A stretch of DNA of 64,000 nt, from NCBI GenBank assembly GCA_016280395.1, contig JAEEGQ010000029.1:1-64000 (forward strand). The letters are read 5' to 3'. This document shows, in pieces, positions 50,105 through 60,348 of this stretch (its first letter is position 1; each line of letters opens with the position of its first letter). The stretch is from Lachnospiraceae bacterium. GTDB taxonomy: Bacteria > Bacillota > Clostridia > Lachnospirales > Lachnospiraceae. The translations under genes were made by a program, and so were the position numbers. Below the pieces are notes generated by a model that saw only the letters and a program-made list of their open reading frames with translations, was not told the origin of the DNA and ran no database searches.

Positions 50105-50935
50105 TCAAAGCGATGTGTGGGCTTCTTCGACTATAGCGGAAATTTCCTCGTCAGAAAGGGTCTCCTGTACATTATCGCGGTTTTCTATATACATAAGATA
50201 CTCAATATTCCCTTCAGTACCTTTTATCGGGGAATACGAAACATCAAGGATCTTAAAGCCAAGCCCGGCTGCAAAGCCGAGTATCTCTTTCAAGACTTCA
50301 ATATGCGTCGAGCTTTCGCGTACTATTCCGCCTTTGCCGACTTTTTCGCGCCCGGCTTCAAACTGCGGCTTTATCAGGCAGACCATCCGTGCATGCTCCG
50401 AAAGCAGGGGCTTTGCACAAGGAAGCACAAGCCGAAGCGATATAAAAGACACATCTACGGATGCGAAATCTGCCTTATCCGGGAATTGTTCCGGTGTCAC
50501 ATTCCTTATATTCGTCTTTTCCATCGAGACAACGCGCGGATCGTTGCGAAGCTTCCAGGCAAGCTGGTTTGTCCCCACGTCTATCGCATAGACCTTTGTT
50601 GCGCCGTTTTGCAGCATACAGTCCGTAAAGCCGCCCGTTGAAGAACCTATATCCATGCAGACAGCGTTTTCAAGGGATATCCCGTGCTTTTCAACCATCT
50701 TTTCAAGCTTGTATCCGCCGCGGCTTACATATTTCATGCCTGTTCCGCGAAGCTCGATGTGTACGGTTGGCGGGAACATTGAACCTGCCTTGTCTTCACG
50801 ATCCCCGTTGACAAAGACGAGTCCCTCCATGATATAAGCCTTTGCACGTTCTCTTGTTTCTGCAATGCCTAAATTCACGAGCATAATATCAAGACGTTCT
50901 TTATTCTTTTTGTTTTTGATATCAGATCCGTCCAT
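50105..50935 (-). CDS. tlyA: TlyA-family rRNA 2'-O-methyltransferase
   Basis: 276 residues. An N-terminal S4 RNA-binding domain (about 10-70: RLDIMLVNLGIAETRERAKAY) joins an FtsJ-like Rossmann methyltransferase with CMDIGSSTGGFTDCMLQ and the catalytic K-D-K-E set in its core (IDVGTNQL, ASVDVSFISL, LIKPQFEAG). By homology it methylates cytidines in 16S/23S rRNA; some relatives are called haemolysins, but that should not be assumed. It follows dxs by 3 bp in the ispA-dxs-tlyA order typical of clostridia. Confidence 0.93.
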   Translation of the reverse strand: MDGSDIKNKKNKERLDIMLVNLGIAETRERAKAYIMEGLVFVNGDREDKAGSMFPPTVHIELRGTGMKYVSRGGYKLEKMVEKHGISLENAVCMDIGSSTGGFTDCMLQNGATKVYAIDVGTNQLAWKLRNDPRVVSMEKTNIRNVTPEQFPDKADFASVDVSFISLRLVLPCAKPLLSEHARMVCLIKPQFEAGREKVGKGGIVRESSTHIEVLKEILGFAAGLGFKILDVSYSPIKGTEGNIEYLMYIENRDNVQETLSDEEISAIVEEAHTSL

Positions 50936-50938
50936 CGG

Positions 50939-52816
50939 TCATTCGCCCTTCAGAGTTTTCTTTATGATACCGGCCATCGAGGCGCCGTCAGTATGTGTCG
51001 CGGCCTTAAGCTCCGAGATCGAGCCCTGTTTAAGAGGCGCATCTGGCAGCGAAAGATTTAGAAAAGTGCCGAATCCGACTTTGTTTTCGATGAGGATCTC
51101 CGCGATCTTTTCGCCGATCCCGCCGCTTTTAACGTTTTCTTCCGTAACCGCAACGACCTTTTTGCCTTCAGACATTGCGATCACGGTTTCTTTGTCTATC
51201 GGGTTTATAAAACGTAAATTCACAAGTCCGATATCGATACCCTGTTCTTTAAGCATAGCGGCTGCTTCTCTTGCACTCCAGACTGCGGGTCCCGCAGCAA
51301 AAAGCACAGCATCTCCGCTACCCTTTTCAAGAACCTCGGCCTTCATGCTTTCATACCCGTCTGTTCTTTCATACCCGTTAAAGCACACATCCGTCTGGCG
51401 ACGCGGATAGCAGACAGCGCAGGGCCTGTTAAGGGAAAAAGCGTAATCCAGCGCCCGTTTCACATCTTTTGCATCGATCGGCTCGATAACGGTAAGCCCC
51501 GGTATATGCCCAAGAAATGAATGCGTATAGATACCCTGGTGTGTTTCACCGTCATGGCCGACTATTCCTGTCCTGTCAACGGCAAATACCACAGGCAGTC
51601 CTTCAAGACAGACATCATGTATCACCTGGTCGTAGGCGCGCTGAAGGAAAGTCGAATACACGGCAAAAACCGGCTTGAATCCGCCTGCGGCAAGCCCCGC
51701 GGCAAAGGTCACCGCATGTTCTTCCGCTATCCCGACATCCGTGAATCTTTCCGGAAACTGTGCAGAAAACTCGTTAAGCCCCGTACCAGGAGCCATTGCA
51801 GCTGTGATCGCGCATATCCTGTCATCTTTTTTTGCAAGCTCAATGATGTGCTTAGAGAAAACATCAGTAAAGGTCTCACCTTTTTTCTTGGTGCTTTCGC
51901 CGGTCTTACAGTCAAAAGGCCCTATACCGTGGAATTTAACGGGGTTAAGCTCTGCTGCCCTGTATCCCTTGCCTTTCTTTGTGATGACATGGACAAGAGT
52001 GGCATTTTCCTTTCTCGAGGCAAGCTCAAAGGCATATCTCATCTGGTCTATGTTATATCCGTCAATAGGGCCGATATAAGTTATGTTCATGTCTTCAAAG
52101 AACATTCCGTCGATAAGCAGCTGCTTTAACGAAGCTTTTGTGCGCTTGATGGCGTTTGCCACATGTTCGCCGCCTTCGGGGATCGCATTCAGAGCAGTAG
52201 CAACATTCTGTTTTAATCTGTTATATGTGGGATTGGTCCTTAAGTTTCCGAGATAATTGGCCATACTGCCCACATTTTCGGAGATGGACATCTTGTTATC
52301 ATTTAAGACTATTATAAAATTTGATCTGAGCCTTCCTGCATTGTTTAATGCCTCAAAAGCCATACCGCCGGAAAGTGCTCCGTCTCCGATAACGGCTACG
52401 ATCTTTTCATCTGTGCCCCTTAATTCACGCGCTTTAACATATCCGAGCCCTGCGGATATCGATGTGGAGCTGTGTCCGGTATCAAAGGCATCACAGTCGG
52501 ATTCGGTCATCTTCGGGAAGCCGCTGATACCGCCGAACTGCCTTAAGGTCTTAAACTCTTCTTTTCTTCCCGTAAGTATCTTGTGAGCATAGGATTGATG
52601 GCCCACATCAAAGATAAGCTTGTCTTTCGGAAGATCAAGGAACAGATGCAGCGCCATGGTAAGCTCCACGACACCGAGGCTTGAAGCCATGTGCCCCCCC
52701 ACCCTGCTCACATTCCGGAGCATATACTGCCTTATCTCAAGTGCAAGCTGTCTTAAGTCCGAAGCCGGAATGTTTTTTATATCATTAGGTTTATTTATAA
52801 GATCAAGAAGACTCAT
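50939..52816 (-). CDS. dxs: 1-deoxy-D-xylulose-5-phosphate synthase
   Basis: 625 residues from ATG 52816, which overlaps the ispA stop as TGATG; a GTG one codon earlier is possible. It condenses pyruvate and glyceraldehyde-3-phosphate with thiamine diphosphate, the first step of the MEP isoprenoid pathway. The thiamine motif is GDGALSGGMAFEALNNAGRL, and the transketolase blocks are PFDCKTG, GIAEEHAVTFAAGLA, VGHDGETHQGIYTHSFL and the C-terminal domain. Coupling to ispA makes a prenyl-diphosphate supply unit. Confidence 0.96.
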   Translation of the reverse strand: MSLLDLINKPNDIKNIPASDLRQLALEIRQYMLRNVSRVGGHMASSLGVVELTMALHLFLDLPKDKLIFDVGHQSYAHKILTGRKEEFKTLRQFGGISGFPKMTESDCDAFDTGHSSTSISAGLGYVKARELRGTDEKIVAVIGDGALSGGMAFEALNNAGRLRSNFIIVLNDNKMSISENVGSMANYLGNLRTNPTYNRLKQNVATALNAIPEGGEHVANAIKRTKASLKQLLIDGMFFEDMNITYIGPIDGYNIDQMRYAFELASRKENATLVHVITKKGKGYRAAELNPVKFHGIGPFDCKTGESTKKKGETFTDVFSKHIIELAKKDDRICAITAAMAPGTGLNEFSAQFPERFTDVGIAEEHAVTFAAGLAAGGFKPVFAVYSTFLQRAYDQVIHDVCLEGLPVVFAVDRTGIVGHDGETHQGIYTHSFLGHIPGLTVIEPIDAKDVKRALDYAFSLNRPCAVCYPRRQTDVCFNGYERTDGYESMKAEVLEKGSGDAVLFAAGPAVWSAREAAAMLKEQGIDIGLVNLRFINPIDKETVIAMSEGKKVVAVTEENVKSGGIGEKIAEILIENKVGFGTFLNLSLPDAPLKQGSISELKAATHTDGASMAGIIKKTLKGE

Positions 52817-53751
52817 CACGATTCTCTTTCAAGCAGTTTTAGCATAAGTTTTTCGATAAAGGACGTGTCAAGGCCGAGGGATCTCACGAGAGAAACGGCT
52901 TCATCCGTGTATCTTACGGCATCTTTCCTGGCTTTTTCAAGCCCCTGGATATATACATAGGTCCTCTTGTCGTTTTTGCTGTCGCTTCCAACAGGCTTAC
53001 CGAGCTTTTTTTCATCGCCGGTAACATCAAGTATATCATCACGGATCTGAAATGCGATACCAAGATTCTTTGCTGCTTCATTGCATATCTTCAGCTCTTT
53101 GTCGCTTGCGCCGCCAAGGCCTGCGCCTATGCAGAATGCGGATTCAAGAAGCTTTGAGGTCTTAAGTTCGTACATAAGGAGCAGCGTCTCGTTGTCGATG
53201 CTCTTTCCTTCACTGTTAAGGTCTATTTCCTGACCGAGTATCATGCCCTCGCGGCCTGCGTTGTCGGCAAGCATCTTGAAGCATTTTACCGCGCGCATGA
53301 TGGGTTCTTTATCCTTATACGCCGCCGATACCTGCATAACATCGGCAATTATCGAGAATGCTTCGTTTAACAGCGCATCCCCTGCAAGTATTCCCATGGC
53401 AGGGCCGAATTTCGCATGTGTGGTAGGTTTTCCGCGGCGCAGCATGTCATTGTCCATGTCGGGAAGATCGTCATGGACAAGTGAATAAGTATGTATAAGC
53501 TCAAGAGCACCTGCAAAACAGCCGGCAAGCCCGTCCATTATCTCGACGAAGTCAGGAGACTTATCTGCATAACGTCCCTTCTTAAAAGCTTCATAGAAGC
53601 AGATAAGGAAAAGCGGACGAAGTCTCTTGCCGCCTGCCTTTATACTGTATGCGACCGCTTCGTCGGTAACGGAAAGCTTTCTTGGAATGAATGTCTTTAC
53701 TATGTCCTCGATATCAGCCCTTTTTATATTTAATTCCTGTTCAAAAGTCAT
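52816..53751 (-). CDS. ispA: Short-chain polyprenyl (farnesyl-type) diphosphate synthase
   Basis: 311 residues from ATG 53751, with GAGGAG 8 bases upstream. A GTG at 53757 lies too close to that site. The two aspartate-rich motifs are present: DDLPDMDND (first, DDxxxxD form) and QIRDDILDVTGD (second). GGKRLRPL and KTSKLLESA are also conserved. It condenses IPP with allylic diphosphates to farnesyl or geranylgeranyl length. The two residues before the first motif (LVH) do not settle product length by eye. It overlaps xseB upstream and dxs downstream. Confidence 0.93.
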   Translation of the reverse strand: MTFEQELNIKRADIEDIVKTFIPRKLSVTDEAVAYSIKAGGKRLRPLFLICFYEAFKKGRYADKSPDFVEIMDGLAGCFAGALELIHTYSLVHDDLPDMDNDMLRRGKPTTHAKFGPAMGILAGDALLNEAFSIIADVMQVSAAYKDKEPIMRAVKCFKMLADNAGREGMILGQEIDLNSEGKSIDNETLLLMYELKTSKLLESAFCIGAGLGGASDKELKICNEAAKNLGIAFQIRDDILDVTGDEKKLGKPVGSDSKNDKRTYVYIQGLEKARKDAVRYTDEAVSLVRSLGLDTSFIEKLMLKLLERES

Positions 53752-53753
53752 AT

Positions 53754-53954
53754 TCACTGCTCCTCTAAAACTTCAATCTCTTTCTCCACCCTGTCAATGG
53801 ATTCGCTGCATTTCTTTAAGAGTCCGAGTCCCTTACGGTAATGTTCAAAGGACTCTTCAAGAGAGCATTCGGGATCCTCCATACGCTTTATGAGTTCTTC
53901 AACTTCCTTCATTGCTTCATTTAATATGAATTTGTTTTCTTCTTTTTTAGCCAT
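53754..53954 (-). CDS. xseB: Exodeoxyribonuclease VII small subunit
   Basis: 66 residues, helical, with the family core ILNEAMKEVEELIKRMEDPE and CSLEESFEHYRKGLGLLKKC. Several copies coat one XseA to form the single-strand DNA exonuclease. AAGGAG precedes the ATG. It lies 59 bp after xseA, and its stop overlaps the start region of ispA. Confidence 0.92.
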   Translation of the reverse strand: MAKKEENKFILNEAMKEVEELIKRMEDPECSLEESFEHYRKGLGLLKKCSESIDRVEKEIEVLEEQ

Positions 53955-54013
53955 TTACATTCTCCTTTTCAGGGTAAGGAAGGCTCTTGGAGCTTACCGT
54001 TTGTCGTTTACGT

Positions 54014-55231
54014 TCATTCTTCGGTGTCTTTGCCATTTATATCTTTTACAAGTGCCAAAAGGCTGCCGTCTGTAAGCCTGATGTTTATAGCGTCATCGGG
54101 TTTTACCTGCGTTACCGACCTGATATTGTGACCGTTTTCATCGGTTGCATACGCATATCCTGCCTCGAGTCTTTTTAACGGGGAAAGGGCATCCATTGCC
54201 TTTAGATTGGCAAAAAACCTGGCTTTTTCAGCCATGACCCTGTTTTTCATATTTCTCTTCAACAGCTCTTCAAGGTGCAAAAGGCCGTCTTTTCTGCGCT
54301 TTAACATCTCAGCCGGAGAAGCGCTCTTAAGCTTTAATCTGAGTTTTTCGGTCTTGTCCCTCTCCTTTTCGAGCTTGTCCTGCATTGCCGAAAGTATGTC
54401 TGCATGCAGATCCACAAGAGCGCCGAGGACCGAATCTATCTCACAAACCGCAAGTTCTGCCGCAGCGGAAGGCGTCGGAGCCCGAAGATCCGCGGCAAAA
54501 TCGGAGATCGTCACATCCGTCTCGTGTCCGACCGCGGAGATTATCGGGATCTCGCATTCATAGATAGTACGGGCAAGGGCTTCGTCATTGAATTCAAAAA
54601 GATCTTCAAAAGAGCCGCCGCCGCGTCCGATTATTATAACATCCGGTTTTAGTTTTTCAAGCTTTTTTATCCCGCGGATAACAGACTCGGCAGCGCCCTT
54701 TCCCTGTACCTTAGCCGGATAAAGGATCAGTTTTATATACGGGTTCCTGCGTTTCGAAACACTGATCATATCGTGTACCGCAGCACCCGTTGAGGCAGTA
54801 ACTATCCCGACGGTCTTTGCGAATTCAGGGATCGGCTTTTTATGTGCCAAATCAAAAAGCCCCTCGGCGGTAAGCTTCACTTTCAGCTTTTCGTACAGCT
54901 CATAAAGCGCACCTACCCCGTCGGGACTTATGTCATCCGCATAAAGCTGGTAGCTTCCGCCTTTCTCGTAAAGCGCTATGCGCCCCGAAGCCACTACCTG
55001 CATTCCGTCCGCAAGCCTGACCTTAAGATTCTGTACGGAGGAACGCCACATGACAGCCGCGATCTGGGAATTATCGTCCTTTAGCGTAAAGTAGATATGT
55101 CCGGACGAATGGTATTTGCAGTTCGAGATCTCGCCCTTAAGCTTAACCCTGCATAAGGTGCGGTTGTCATTGAACATGGCGGAGATATATCTGTTTATCT
55201 GTGTTACGGTGAAAATATCATTCTGCATCAT
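54014..55231 (-). CDS. xseA: Exodeoxyribonuclease VII large subunit
   Basis: 405 residues from ATG 55231 ([16 protein letters not shown]), inside the end of nusB. ATG 55228 is equally possible, and a longer frame to 55249 would start at a TTG. OB-fold domain (about 5-100: [27 protein letters not shown]), then the catalytic core with [37 protein letters not shown] and [29 protein letters not shown], then a coiled coil. It degrades single-stranded DNA in repair. There is no strong RBS, so it is likely translated by coupling to nusB. Confidence 0.95.
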   Translation of the reverse strand: MMQNDIFTVTQINRYISAMFNDNRTLCRVKLKGEISNCKYHSSGHIYFTLKDDNSQIAAVMWRSSVQNLKVRLADGMQVVASGRIALYEKGGSYQLYADDISPDGVGALYELYEKLKVKLTAEGLFDLAHKKPIPEFAKTVGIVTASTGAAVHDMISVSKRRNPYIKLILYPAKVQGKGAAESVIRGIKKLEKLKPDVIIIGRGGGSFEDLFEFNDEALARTIYECEIPIISAVGHETDVTISDFAADLRAPTPSAAAELAVCEIDSVLGALVDLHADILSAMQDKLEKERDKTEKLRLKLKSASPAEMLKRRKDGLLHLEELLKRNMKNRVMAEKARFFANLKAMDALSPLKRLEAGYAYATDENGHNIRSVTQVKPDDAINIRLTDGSLLALVKDINGKDTEE

Positions 55232-55688
55232 TGGTAACAAGGCGCGCAAGTACGCCGTTCACAAAGCTTGAGGACGCATCGCCGCCAAATGCCTTTGCAA
55301 GCTCTACAGCCTCATTTATGGCCACTTTTTCAGGGATCAGCTCATCATACTTCATTTCATATACGGCAAGCCTCAATATGGCGATATCAACCTTGCCGAT
55401 ACGGTTAAGCTTCCAGCCGGAAATGGATTTTTCAAGGATCTTATCGATCTCTCCGATCTTCCCGCGGATAAGCCCGAGCTTCTTATTGGCACAGGCCTTG
55501 ATCTCTTCGGGGTCAAAGCCGCTTTCGTTCTCGTCTTTGTCAATACCGCCTATCATCTCTGCGGCGGAATTGTCCATATAAAGCCTGACCTGTTCGTCAT
55601 ATTCGCCGCCGTCATAAAAATCATACTGGTAAAGAGCTACAAAGACCTGTTCCCTGATCTTCCTGAGTTTCTTTTTTTCTTTATCCAT
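55218..55688 (-). CDS. nusB: Transcription antitermination protein NusB
   Basis: 156 residues, all-alpha. Conserved blocks are [52 protein letters not shown] and [11 protein letters not shown]. With NusE/S10 it binds boxA RNA and supports rRNA transcription. The middle (about 25-75) carries an insert of acidic residues longer than usual ([11 protein letters not shown]...[10 protein letters not shown]). It follows the Asp23 gene by 17 bp and overlaps xseA. Confidence 0.94.
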   Translation of the reverse strand: MDKEKKKLRKIREQVFVALYQYDFYDGGEYDEQVRLYMDNSAAEMIGGIDKDENESGFDPEEIKACANKKLGLIRGKIGEIDKILEKSISGWKLNRIGKVDIAILRLAVYEMKYDELIPEKVAINEAVELAKAFGGDASSSFVNGVLARLVTNDAE

Positions 55689-55705
55689 ACGCCACCCCGT
55701 AAAAT

Positions 55706-56065
55706 TCAGGCTTTTGCAATGTTGATACCTACAATGTGCACATTTACTTCTTCCACTTTAAGCCCGGTCATATCGGTTATCGCAGTGGAAACACGTTCCT
55801 GGATGCGGCTCGAGACCTCAGGGATGCTGTAGCCGTATTCGATGCAGACTGACATTTCGCAGAACACGTTTCCGTCGTCGATCTCGATCTTTATGCCCTT
55901 TGCAAGTTTTTTGATCCCGAAGCGTCCGATGATCTCGTTTGTGATCACATTGTCGGAAAGGAAAGCAACACCTTTGACTTCTGTTGCCGCCATGCATGCG
56001 ATATTTGCGATCACCTCGTTGGCGATACGGACCTCGCTCTTTTTTGTACTGTATTCAGCTGACAT
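55706..56065 (-). CDS. Asp23/Gls24 family envelope-stress protein
   Basis: 119 residues. The family pattern [46 protein letters not shown] and [16 protein letters not shown] is clear. Related proteins in staphylococci and streptococci associate with the membrane through AmaP and respond to envelope or alkaline stress. In clostridia this gene stands before nusB, as here (17 bp gap). GGAGG precedes the ATG. A terminator separates it from the LCP-like gene upstream. Confidence 0.93.
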   Translation of the reverse strand: MSAEYSTKKSEVRIANEVIANIACMAATEVKGVAFLSDNVITNEIIGRFGIKKLAKGIKIEIDDGNVFCEMSVCIEYGYSIPEVSSRIQERVSTAITDMTGLKVEEVNVHIVGINIAKA

Positions 56066-56088
56066 TTTACGCCTCCTTGATTAACATG

Positions 56089-56127
56089 AAAATGAGTCAG
56101 TGAGAAACGACCCCGGTGACTCATTTT
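56089..56127. terminator. Terminator between the LCP-like gene and the Asp23 gene
   Basis: A perfect 11-bp stem (56089-56099 with 56117-56127) with a 17-base loop contains the stop codon of the LCP-like gene. TTTT on the minus strand and T7 on the plus strand make it usable in both directions. Confidence 0.75.
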
Positions 56128-57446
56128 TTTACCGGGTCTTCACCGTAAATGAATTTTTTAATGCTGTTTTTCAGGTTTTCTGTATCTGTTATCCATATAA
56201 CAGAAGTCTCTTCGCTGTGACTGCTCCCGTCTTCCGGTACGGTGTAATAAACGGGGAGGACAGCCTTTGTTTTTGCAAAAAAGCTTATTATATCCGCGAA
56301 CCTGCTGTTATTAAGATCCGTCTTCATTCCGGGTGCTGCGGCTTTTAATGCTCCGAGAAGCTTTAACAGCTTTGCATAGCGGCCTTCTCTCAGCAGCATG
56401 TCGATTATCTCGCGGCCTGTGGACTTCTGTTTGTCGAACGTATTAGAATTTATATCATTAGTGCCCAGTTTGTCAACATAATTCGAAACGGATCCGATAT
56501 CTGCATAAATATATCCGTCAACCCTGATCCCGAGGAGATTGCCGACAGCTGTTACGGCATCTTCGTTTTTTCCGTCTTTGATGTATTTCGCAAGCGGTTC
56601 ATAATGCACTTTTTGACCGGATGCGTTTTCTATCTCACCCGAATATAAGGTAACTGCGGTCTTTTCGTTAACGGTAATGATCTTAAGGCTGCCGTTTGTT
56701 TGATCGAACGAAAGGACTGCGACAAAGAGCTCCTTTCTGTTGCCGGTCTCATCGCCGATTATGAACAAAGGATTTAAGAATCCGTCATCCGGCCTTGCAG
56801 ATACGGTATCTTCGGCTTCTGCCATCCTGTCGCGCATAAAAGCCGCCCCCTGGTAATACAGAAGCCTTCCGTCGGAAGCGACCGTGCCTATCACTTCAAG
56901 CGCAAATGCAATGAACACAAGAGTCCTTAAGATCATAAACCAAACAGGCATATGTTTCCTTAAGGGACGGATAAACAGCACGAAAATGCCTATTACGGGG
57001 ATAAGGGAAAGAAGCCACCATTTTGACCTTTTAAGGCGTTTGATCCTTCTTTCGCGTTTAATCTCGGAACGGATCTGTGTCGCAAGAGCCTGGTCTATAT
57101 CCTTGAATATCTCCTCGTCTGCTTCGGAAACACTGCCGATCTCTTCGGAAGCACCGGATACGGAAGGTTTGTTTTCTTCCGAGATCTCTGCAGAATCTGT
57201 CATCTCACCGGGGGTGTCCGCGGCTTCTTTGGAAAAGACTGCGGATGCTGCGTCTTCTTTCTCAATATCCGCTTCACCTTCGGCACCGGTGTCATCTTCG
57301 TTTACCGGATCTTTCTCATCTTCCTTTGTCTCTTCCTGTACAAAACCGGAATCATACAGATGATCCAGGTTTGATGTCAGGGCGCTTTCAAGATCGGTAA
57401 AGTCGTCCCGGTCTTTATTTTGTTTTATTGTTTCTTCTTCAAGCAT
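56121..57446 (-). CDS. Membrane protein with degenerate LytR-CpsA-Psr (LCP)-like extracellular domain
   Basis: 441 residues from ATG 57446 (MLEEETIKQNKDRDDF). A longer frame to 57500 overlaps the end of pepD. Residues 1-125 are acidic and disordered, with many Glu, Asp and Ser. A basic patch (RSEIKRERRIKRLKRSKWW) leads to two membrane helices (about 150-165 and 172-195). Outside, about 235-440 has the strand and helix order of an LCP domain (FVAVLSFDQTNGSLKIITVN, VGNLLGIRVDGYIYADIGSVSNYVDKLG). The Arg residues that LCP enzymes use to hold the polyprenyl pyrophosphate are not seen where expected (NEKT replaces the usual RDT). It may be an inactive scaffold. This is a weak family assignment. 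Confidence 0.65.
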   Translation of the reverse strand: MLEEETIKQNKDRDDFTDLESALTSNLDHLYDSGFVQEETKEDEKDPVNEDDTGAEGEADIEKEDAASAVFSKEAADTPGEMTDSAEISEENKPSVSGASEEIGSVSEADEEIFKDIDQALATQIRSEIKRERRIKRLKRSKWWLLSLIPVIGIFVLFIRPLRKHMPVWFMILRTLVFIAFALEVIGTVASDGRLLYYQGAAFMRDRMAEAEDTVSARPDDGFLNPLFIIGDETGNRKELFVAVLSFDQTNGSLKIITVNEKTAVTLYSGEIENASGQKVHYEPLAKYIKDGKNEDAVTAVGNLLGIRVDGYIYADIGSVSNYVDKLGTNDINSNTFDKQKSTGREIIDMLLREGRYAKLLKLLGALKAAAPGMKTDLNNSRFADIISFFAKTKAVLPVYYTVPEDGSSHSEETSVIWITDTENLKNSIKKFIYGEDPVKK

Positions 57447-57471
57447 ACCTGTAACAACCTTAACATCATTT

Positions 57472-58899
57472 TTATTCGATCGTGGAAAGCAGCTCTTCAA
57501 CAGTCTTGTAGAGACTTATCGAGGAGGAAAGGTTAAGTCTTTCTTTAGGCGAATGTATATCATGCATTTCGGGCCCGATGGAGATCATATCAAGCTCCGG
57601 CTTCATCTTCGCAAACAGTCCGCATTCAAGACCGGCATGGATAACATTGAACTTTACCGGGATCCCGTGTGTCTTTTCGAAAGCCTTTGCATAAGCATCC
57701 CTGAGCTTCGATACGGGCTTGTATTCCCAAGCGGGATATTCGCTGTTTTCAGTGCCCGTACCGCCTGCTTTTTCAAGTATCCTGCGGACTCTCCCGCTTA
57801 AGAACTCTTTTTCTCCAAGCACGGAACTTCTGAGGCTTATATTAAATTTAGCTTCGTCTTCGTTCAGCGCAAACACACCGAGATTAAGCGAGGTTTCAAC
57901 AAGCCCTTCGATATCGGGACTTAATGCCTGTACACCGTTAGGAAGCGCAAGGAGCGCGAACAGTACATTTTCAAAGGAGTCTTTTGTACATGTCAGAGCG
58001 GATGTTTCGTCTTTGAATTCAGCTGTTATGCTTATGCTCTTTTCGCGTCTTCTGTATTTAGCTTCGATATCTTTAAGATATCCTTCAATCTGTGATCTGT
58101 CAAAACCATCGTCAAGAATGAGCGAAGCCTTTGCAAAGGAAGGGATCGCGTTGTCTTTCTCACCGCCGGACAAAGACAAAACAGTGTAGCCGGCGAAGCT
58201 CTTAAGTTCCTCAAGTATCCTTGCAAGAAGCCTTACTGCGTTTGTGATCCCTTTATGGATCTCCGCGCCCGAATGGCCTCCGCGCAGCCCTTTGACGGTT
58301 ATATCAAGCTGTCTTCCGTTTGCTGTTGCCCTATTAACGGGTATCCGCCCGTCGATCCTTAAGCCCCCGGCACATCCCGAAAGGCATTCGTCTTCATTTT
58401 CGGAATCCATGTTGATAAGGTATGACGCATCTTCAAAAACACCTGCATCAAGCGCTTTCGCGCCGTACATACCTGTTTCCTCGTCTGTTGTTATTATGCA
58501 GATAAGGTCGGGATGCTTTATCTCTTTATCCTCAAGAAGAGACATCATGTAGGCAAGAGCTATGCCGTCATCGCCACCGAGAGTCGTACCGTTTGCGCGT
58601 ACCCATTCGTCTTCAAAGATCAGGTCAAGACCGGTATTTATAAAATCATGACCTGTACCCGGTTCTTCAACGCATACCATATCCATGTGCCCCTGCAGTA
58701 CAACGGGCTTTCCGGCGCCGCCGTTCTGAGCGGGTTTCTTTATGATGACATTGAGCTCTTTGTCGCAGGTGCAAGAAAGGCCAAGGTCCTTTGCAAAACC
58801 GCAAAGAAAGGCACTTATCTTTTCATTATGTCCCGAGCCTCTCGGAACCTTTGAAAGCGCTGTAAAATTCTTTATTATGTTCTTGTAATCTTCTATCAT
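57472..58899 (-). CDS. pepD: Aminoacyl-histidine dipeptidase (M20 family)
   Basis: 475 residues, full length for PepD. It is a cytoplasmic zinc peptidase that cleaves Xaa-His and other dipeptides. The metal-site motifs are VLQGHMDMVC, LGGDDGIALAYMM, ITTDEETGMYGA and, near the C-terminus, GPEMHDIHSPKE. The lid domain (about 190-380) has SGAEIHKGITNAV. AAAGG precedes the ATG. It stands 73 bp after the UPF0210 gene. Confidence 0.94.
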   Translation of the reverse strand: MIEDYKNIIKNFTALSKVPRGSGHNEKISAFLCGFAKDLGLSCTCDKELNVIIKKPAQNGGAGKPVVLQGHMDMVCVEEPGTGHDFINTGLDLIFEDEWVRANGTTLGGDDGIALAYMMSLLEDKEIKHPDLICIITTDEETGMYGAKALDAGVFEDASYLINMDSENEDECLSGCAGGLRIDGRIPVNRATANGRQLDITVKGLRGGHSGAEIHKGITNAVRLLARILEELKSFAGYTVLSLSGGEKDNAIPSFAKASLILDDGFDRSQIEGYLKDIEAKYRRREKSISITAEFKDETSALTCTKDSFENVLFALLALPNGVQALSPDIEGLVETSLNLGVFALNEDEAKFNISLRSSVLGEKEFLSGRVRRILEKAGGTGTENSEYPAWEYKPVSKLRDAYAKAFEKTHGIPVKFNVIHAGLECGLFAKMKPELDMISIGPEMHDIHSPKERLNLSSSISLYKTVEELLSTIE

Positions 58900-58972
58900 C
58901 TTTCAACCTTTTCAAAAGGCCTGACCATATTAAAACACCTGCAAACACAGAAGTTTCCGGTCGAAAGCCTTA

Positions 58973-60337
58973 TCAGTTCTTAAAGCTGTGGATCGGTGCG
59001 GGGATACGCCCGCCCCTCTTCATCATATCCTCGCAGGAGAACCTGTTTACGGGCATTATCGGAGCGTAGCCGAGAAGGCCTCCGAACTCCGCGGTATCGC
59101 CTACAGTCTTTCCGATAACGGGGATAAGCCTTACTGCCGTAGTCTTTGCATTTACCATTCCGATAGCCATTTCGTCGGCTATTATGCCGGATATTGATGA
59201 ATCCGGCGTGTCGCCGGGAACAGCGATCATGTCAAGCCCCACAGAGCATACACAGGTCATGGCTTCAAGCTTTTCAATGGATAGAGCACCGGCATTTGCC
59301 GCATCTATCATCCCCTGGTCTTCACTTACCGGGATAAACGCGCCGCTGAGGCCGCCTACATAAGACGAAGCCATAACGCCGCCTTTTTTGACCTGGTCGT
59401 TAAGGAGCGCAAGGGCTGCTGTCGTACCCGGTGCGCCGGGCTGTTCAAGGCCTATGCTCTTTAATATGTCTGCAATGCTGTCGCCAACGGCAGGCGTAGG
59501 CGCAAGAGACAGGTCCACAATCCCAAACGGGATCCCGAGCCTGCTTGATGCTTCAAGTGCAACCAACTGGCCTACTCTTGTTATCTTGAAAGCGGTTTTC
59601 TTTATTGTCTCGCAGAGTGTTCCGAAATCCGCGCCTTTAACAGATTCAAGAGCATGGAGCACAACTCCGGGACCGCTTACGCCGACATTTATGACACAGT
59701 CTCCCTCTGTAACTCCGTGAAAAGCTCCCGCCATGAACGGATTGTCGTCAGGCGCGTTACAGAAAACAACAAGCTTTGCGCAGCCGATTGAATCACGGTC
59801 TTTTGTAAGCACAGCCGTCTGTTTTATCACTTTACCCATGCGGACCACGGCATCCATGTTGATCCCGGTCTTAGTCGAGCCGAGATTGACGGAACTGCAG
59901 ACCTTTTCGGTGCTTGCAAGGGCTTCGGGGATCGAATCTATAAGCAGGCTTTCGGCCGTTGTCATCGCTTTTGAAACAAGGGCCGAATAACCGCCGATAA
60001 AGTTGACGCCTACTTCTTTGGCGGCTCTGTCAAGTGTTTGTGCGATCGTAACAAAATCCCCGGGCTTTCTGCAGGCAGAGGCTCCTATAATTGAAACAGG
60101 GGTTACGGATATGCGTTTGTTGACTATGGGCACACCGTAGGATTTACCGATGTAATCTCCCGTCGCAACAAGATCCTTTGCAAGAGTTGTTATCTTGTTG
60201 TAAATATTTTCGTTAAGCCTTGAAAGATCGTCGCTTACGCAGTCAAGAAGGCTGATACCAAGCGTGATCGTACGCACATCCAGGTTTTCTTTGCTGATCA
60301 TCTCGTTTGTCTCGATGACCTCGGATATATTGATCAT
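58973..60337 (-). CDS. UPF0210/PFL-family protein (DUF711)
   Basis: 454 residues, full length. The family is recognised from [13 protein letters not shown]-type start ([13 protein letters not shown]), [46 protein letters not shown] and [18 protein letters not shown]. The fold resembles glycyl radical enzymes (pyruvate formate-lyase), but no glycyl radical motif or radical-SAM activator is present, so the biochemical role is not established. It always travels with a small ACT-domain gene, which here lies 11 bp upstream. AGGAG precedes the ATG. Confidence 0.92.
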   Translation of the reverse strand: MINISEVIETNEMISKENLDVRTITLGISLLDCVSDDLSRLNENIYNKITTLAKDLVATGDYIGKSYGVPIVNKRISVTPVSIIGASACRKPGDFVTIAQTLDRAAKEVGVNFIGGYSALVSKAMTTAESLLIDSIPEALASTEKVCSSVNLGSTKTGINMDAVVRMGKVIKQTAVLTKDRDSIGCAKLVVFCNAPDDNPFMAGAFHGVTEGDCVINVGVSGPGVVLHALESVKGADFGTLCETIKKTAFKITRVGQLVALEASSRLGIPFGIVDLSLAPTPAVGDSIADILKSIGLEQPGAPGTTAALALLNDQVKKGGVMASSYVGGLSGAFIPVSEDQGMIDAANAGALSIEKLEAMTCVCSVGLDMIAVPGDTPDSSISGIIADEMAIGMVNAKTTAVRLIPVIGKTVGDTAEFGGLLGYAPIMPVNRFSCEDMMKRGGRIPAPIHSFKN

Positions 60338-60348
60338 GATATGTGCTC

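Noticed and set aside
58973-60337. Pyruvate formate-lyase-like glycyl radical enzyme
   Set aside because: The family name PFL refers to fold similarity. The glycyl radical loop near the C-terminus and an activase gene are missing.
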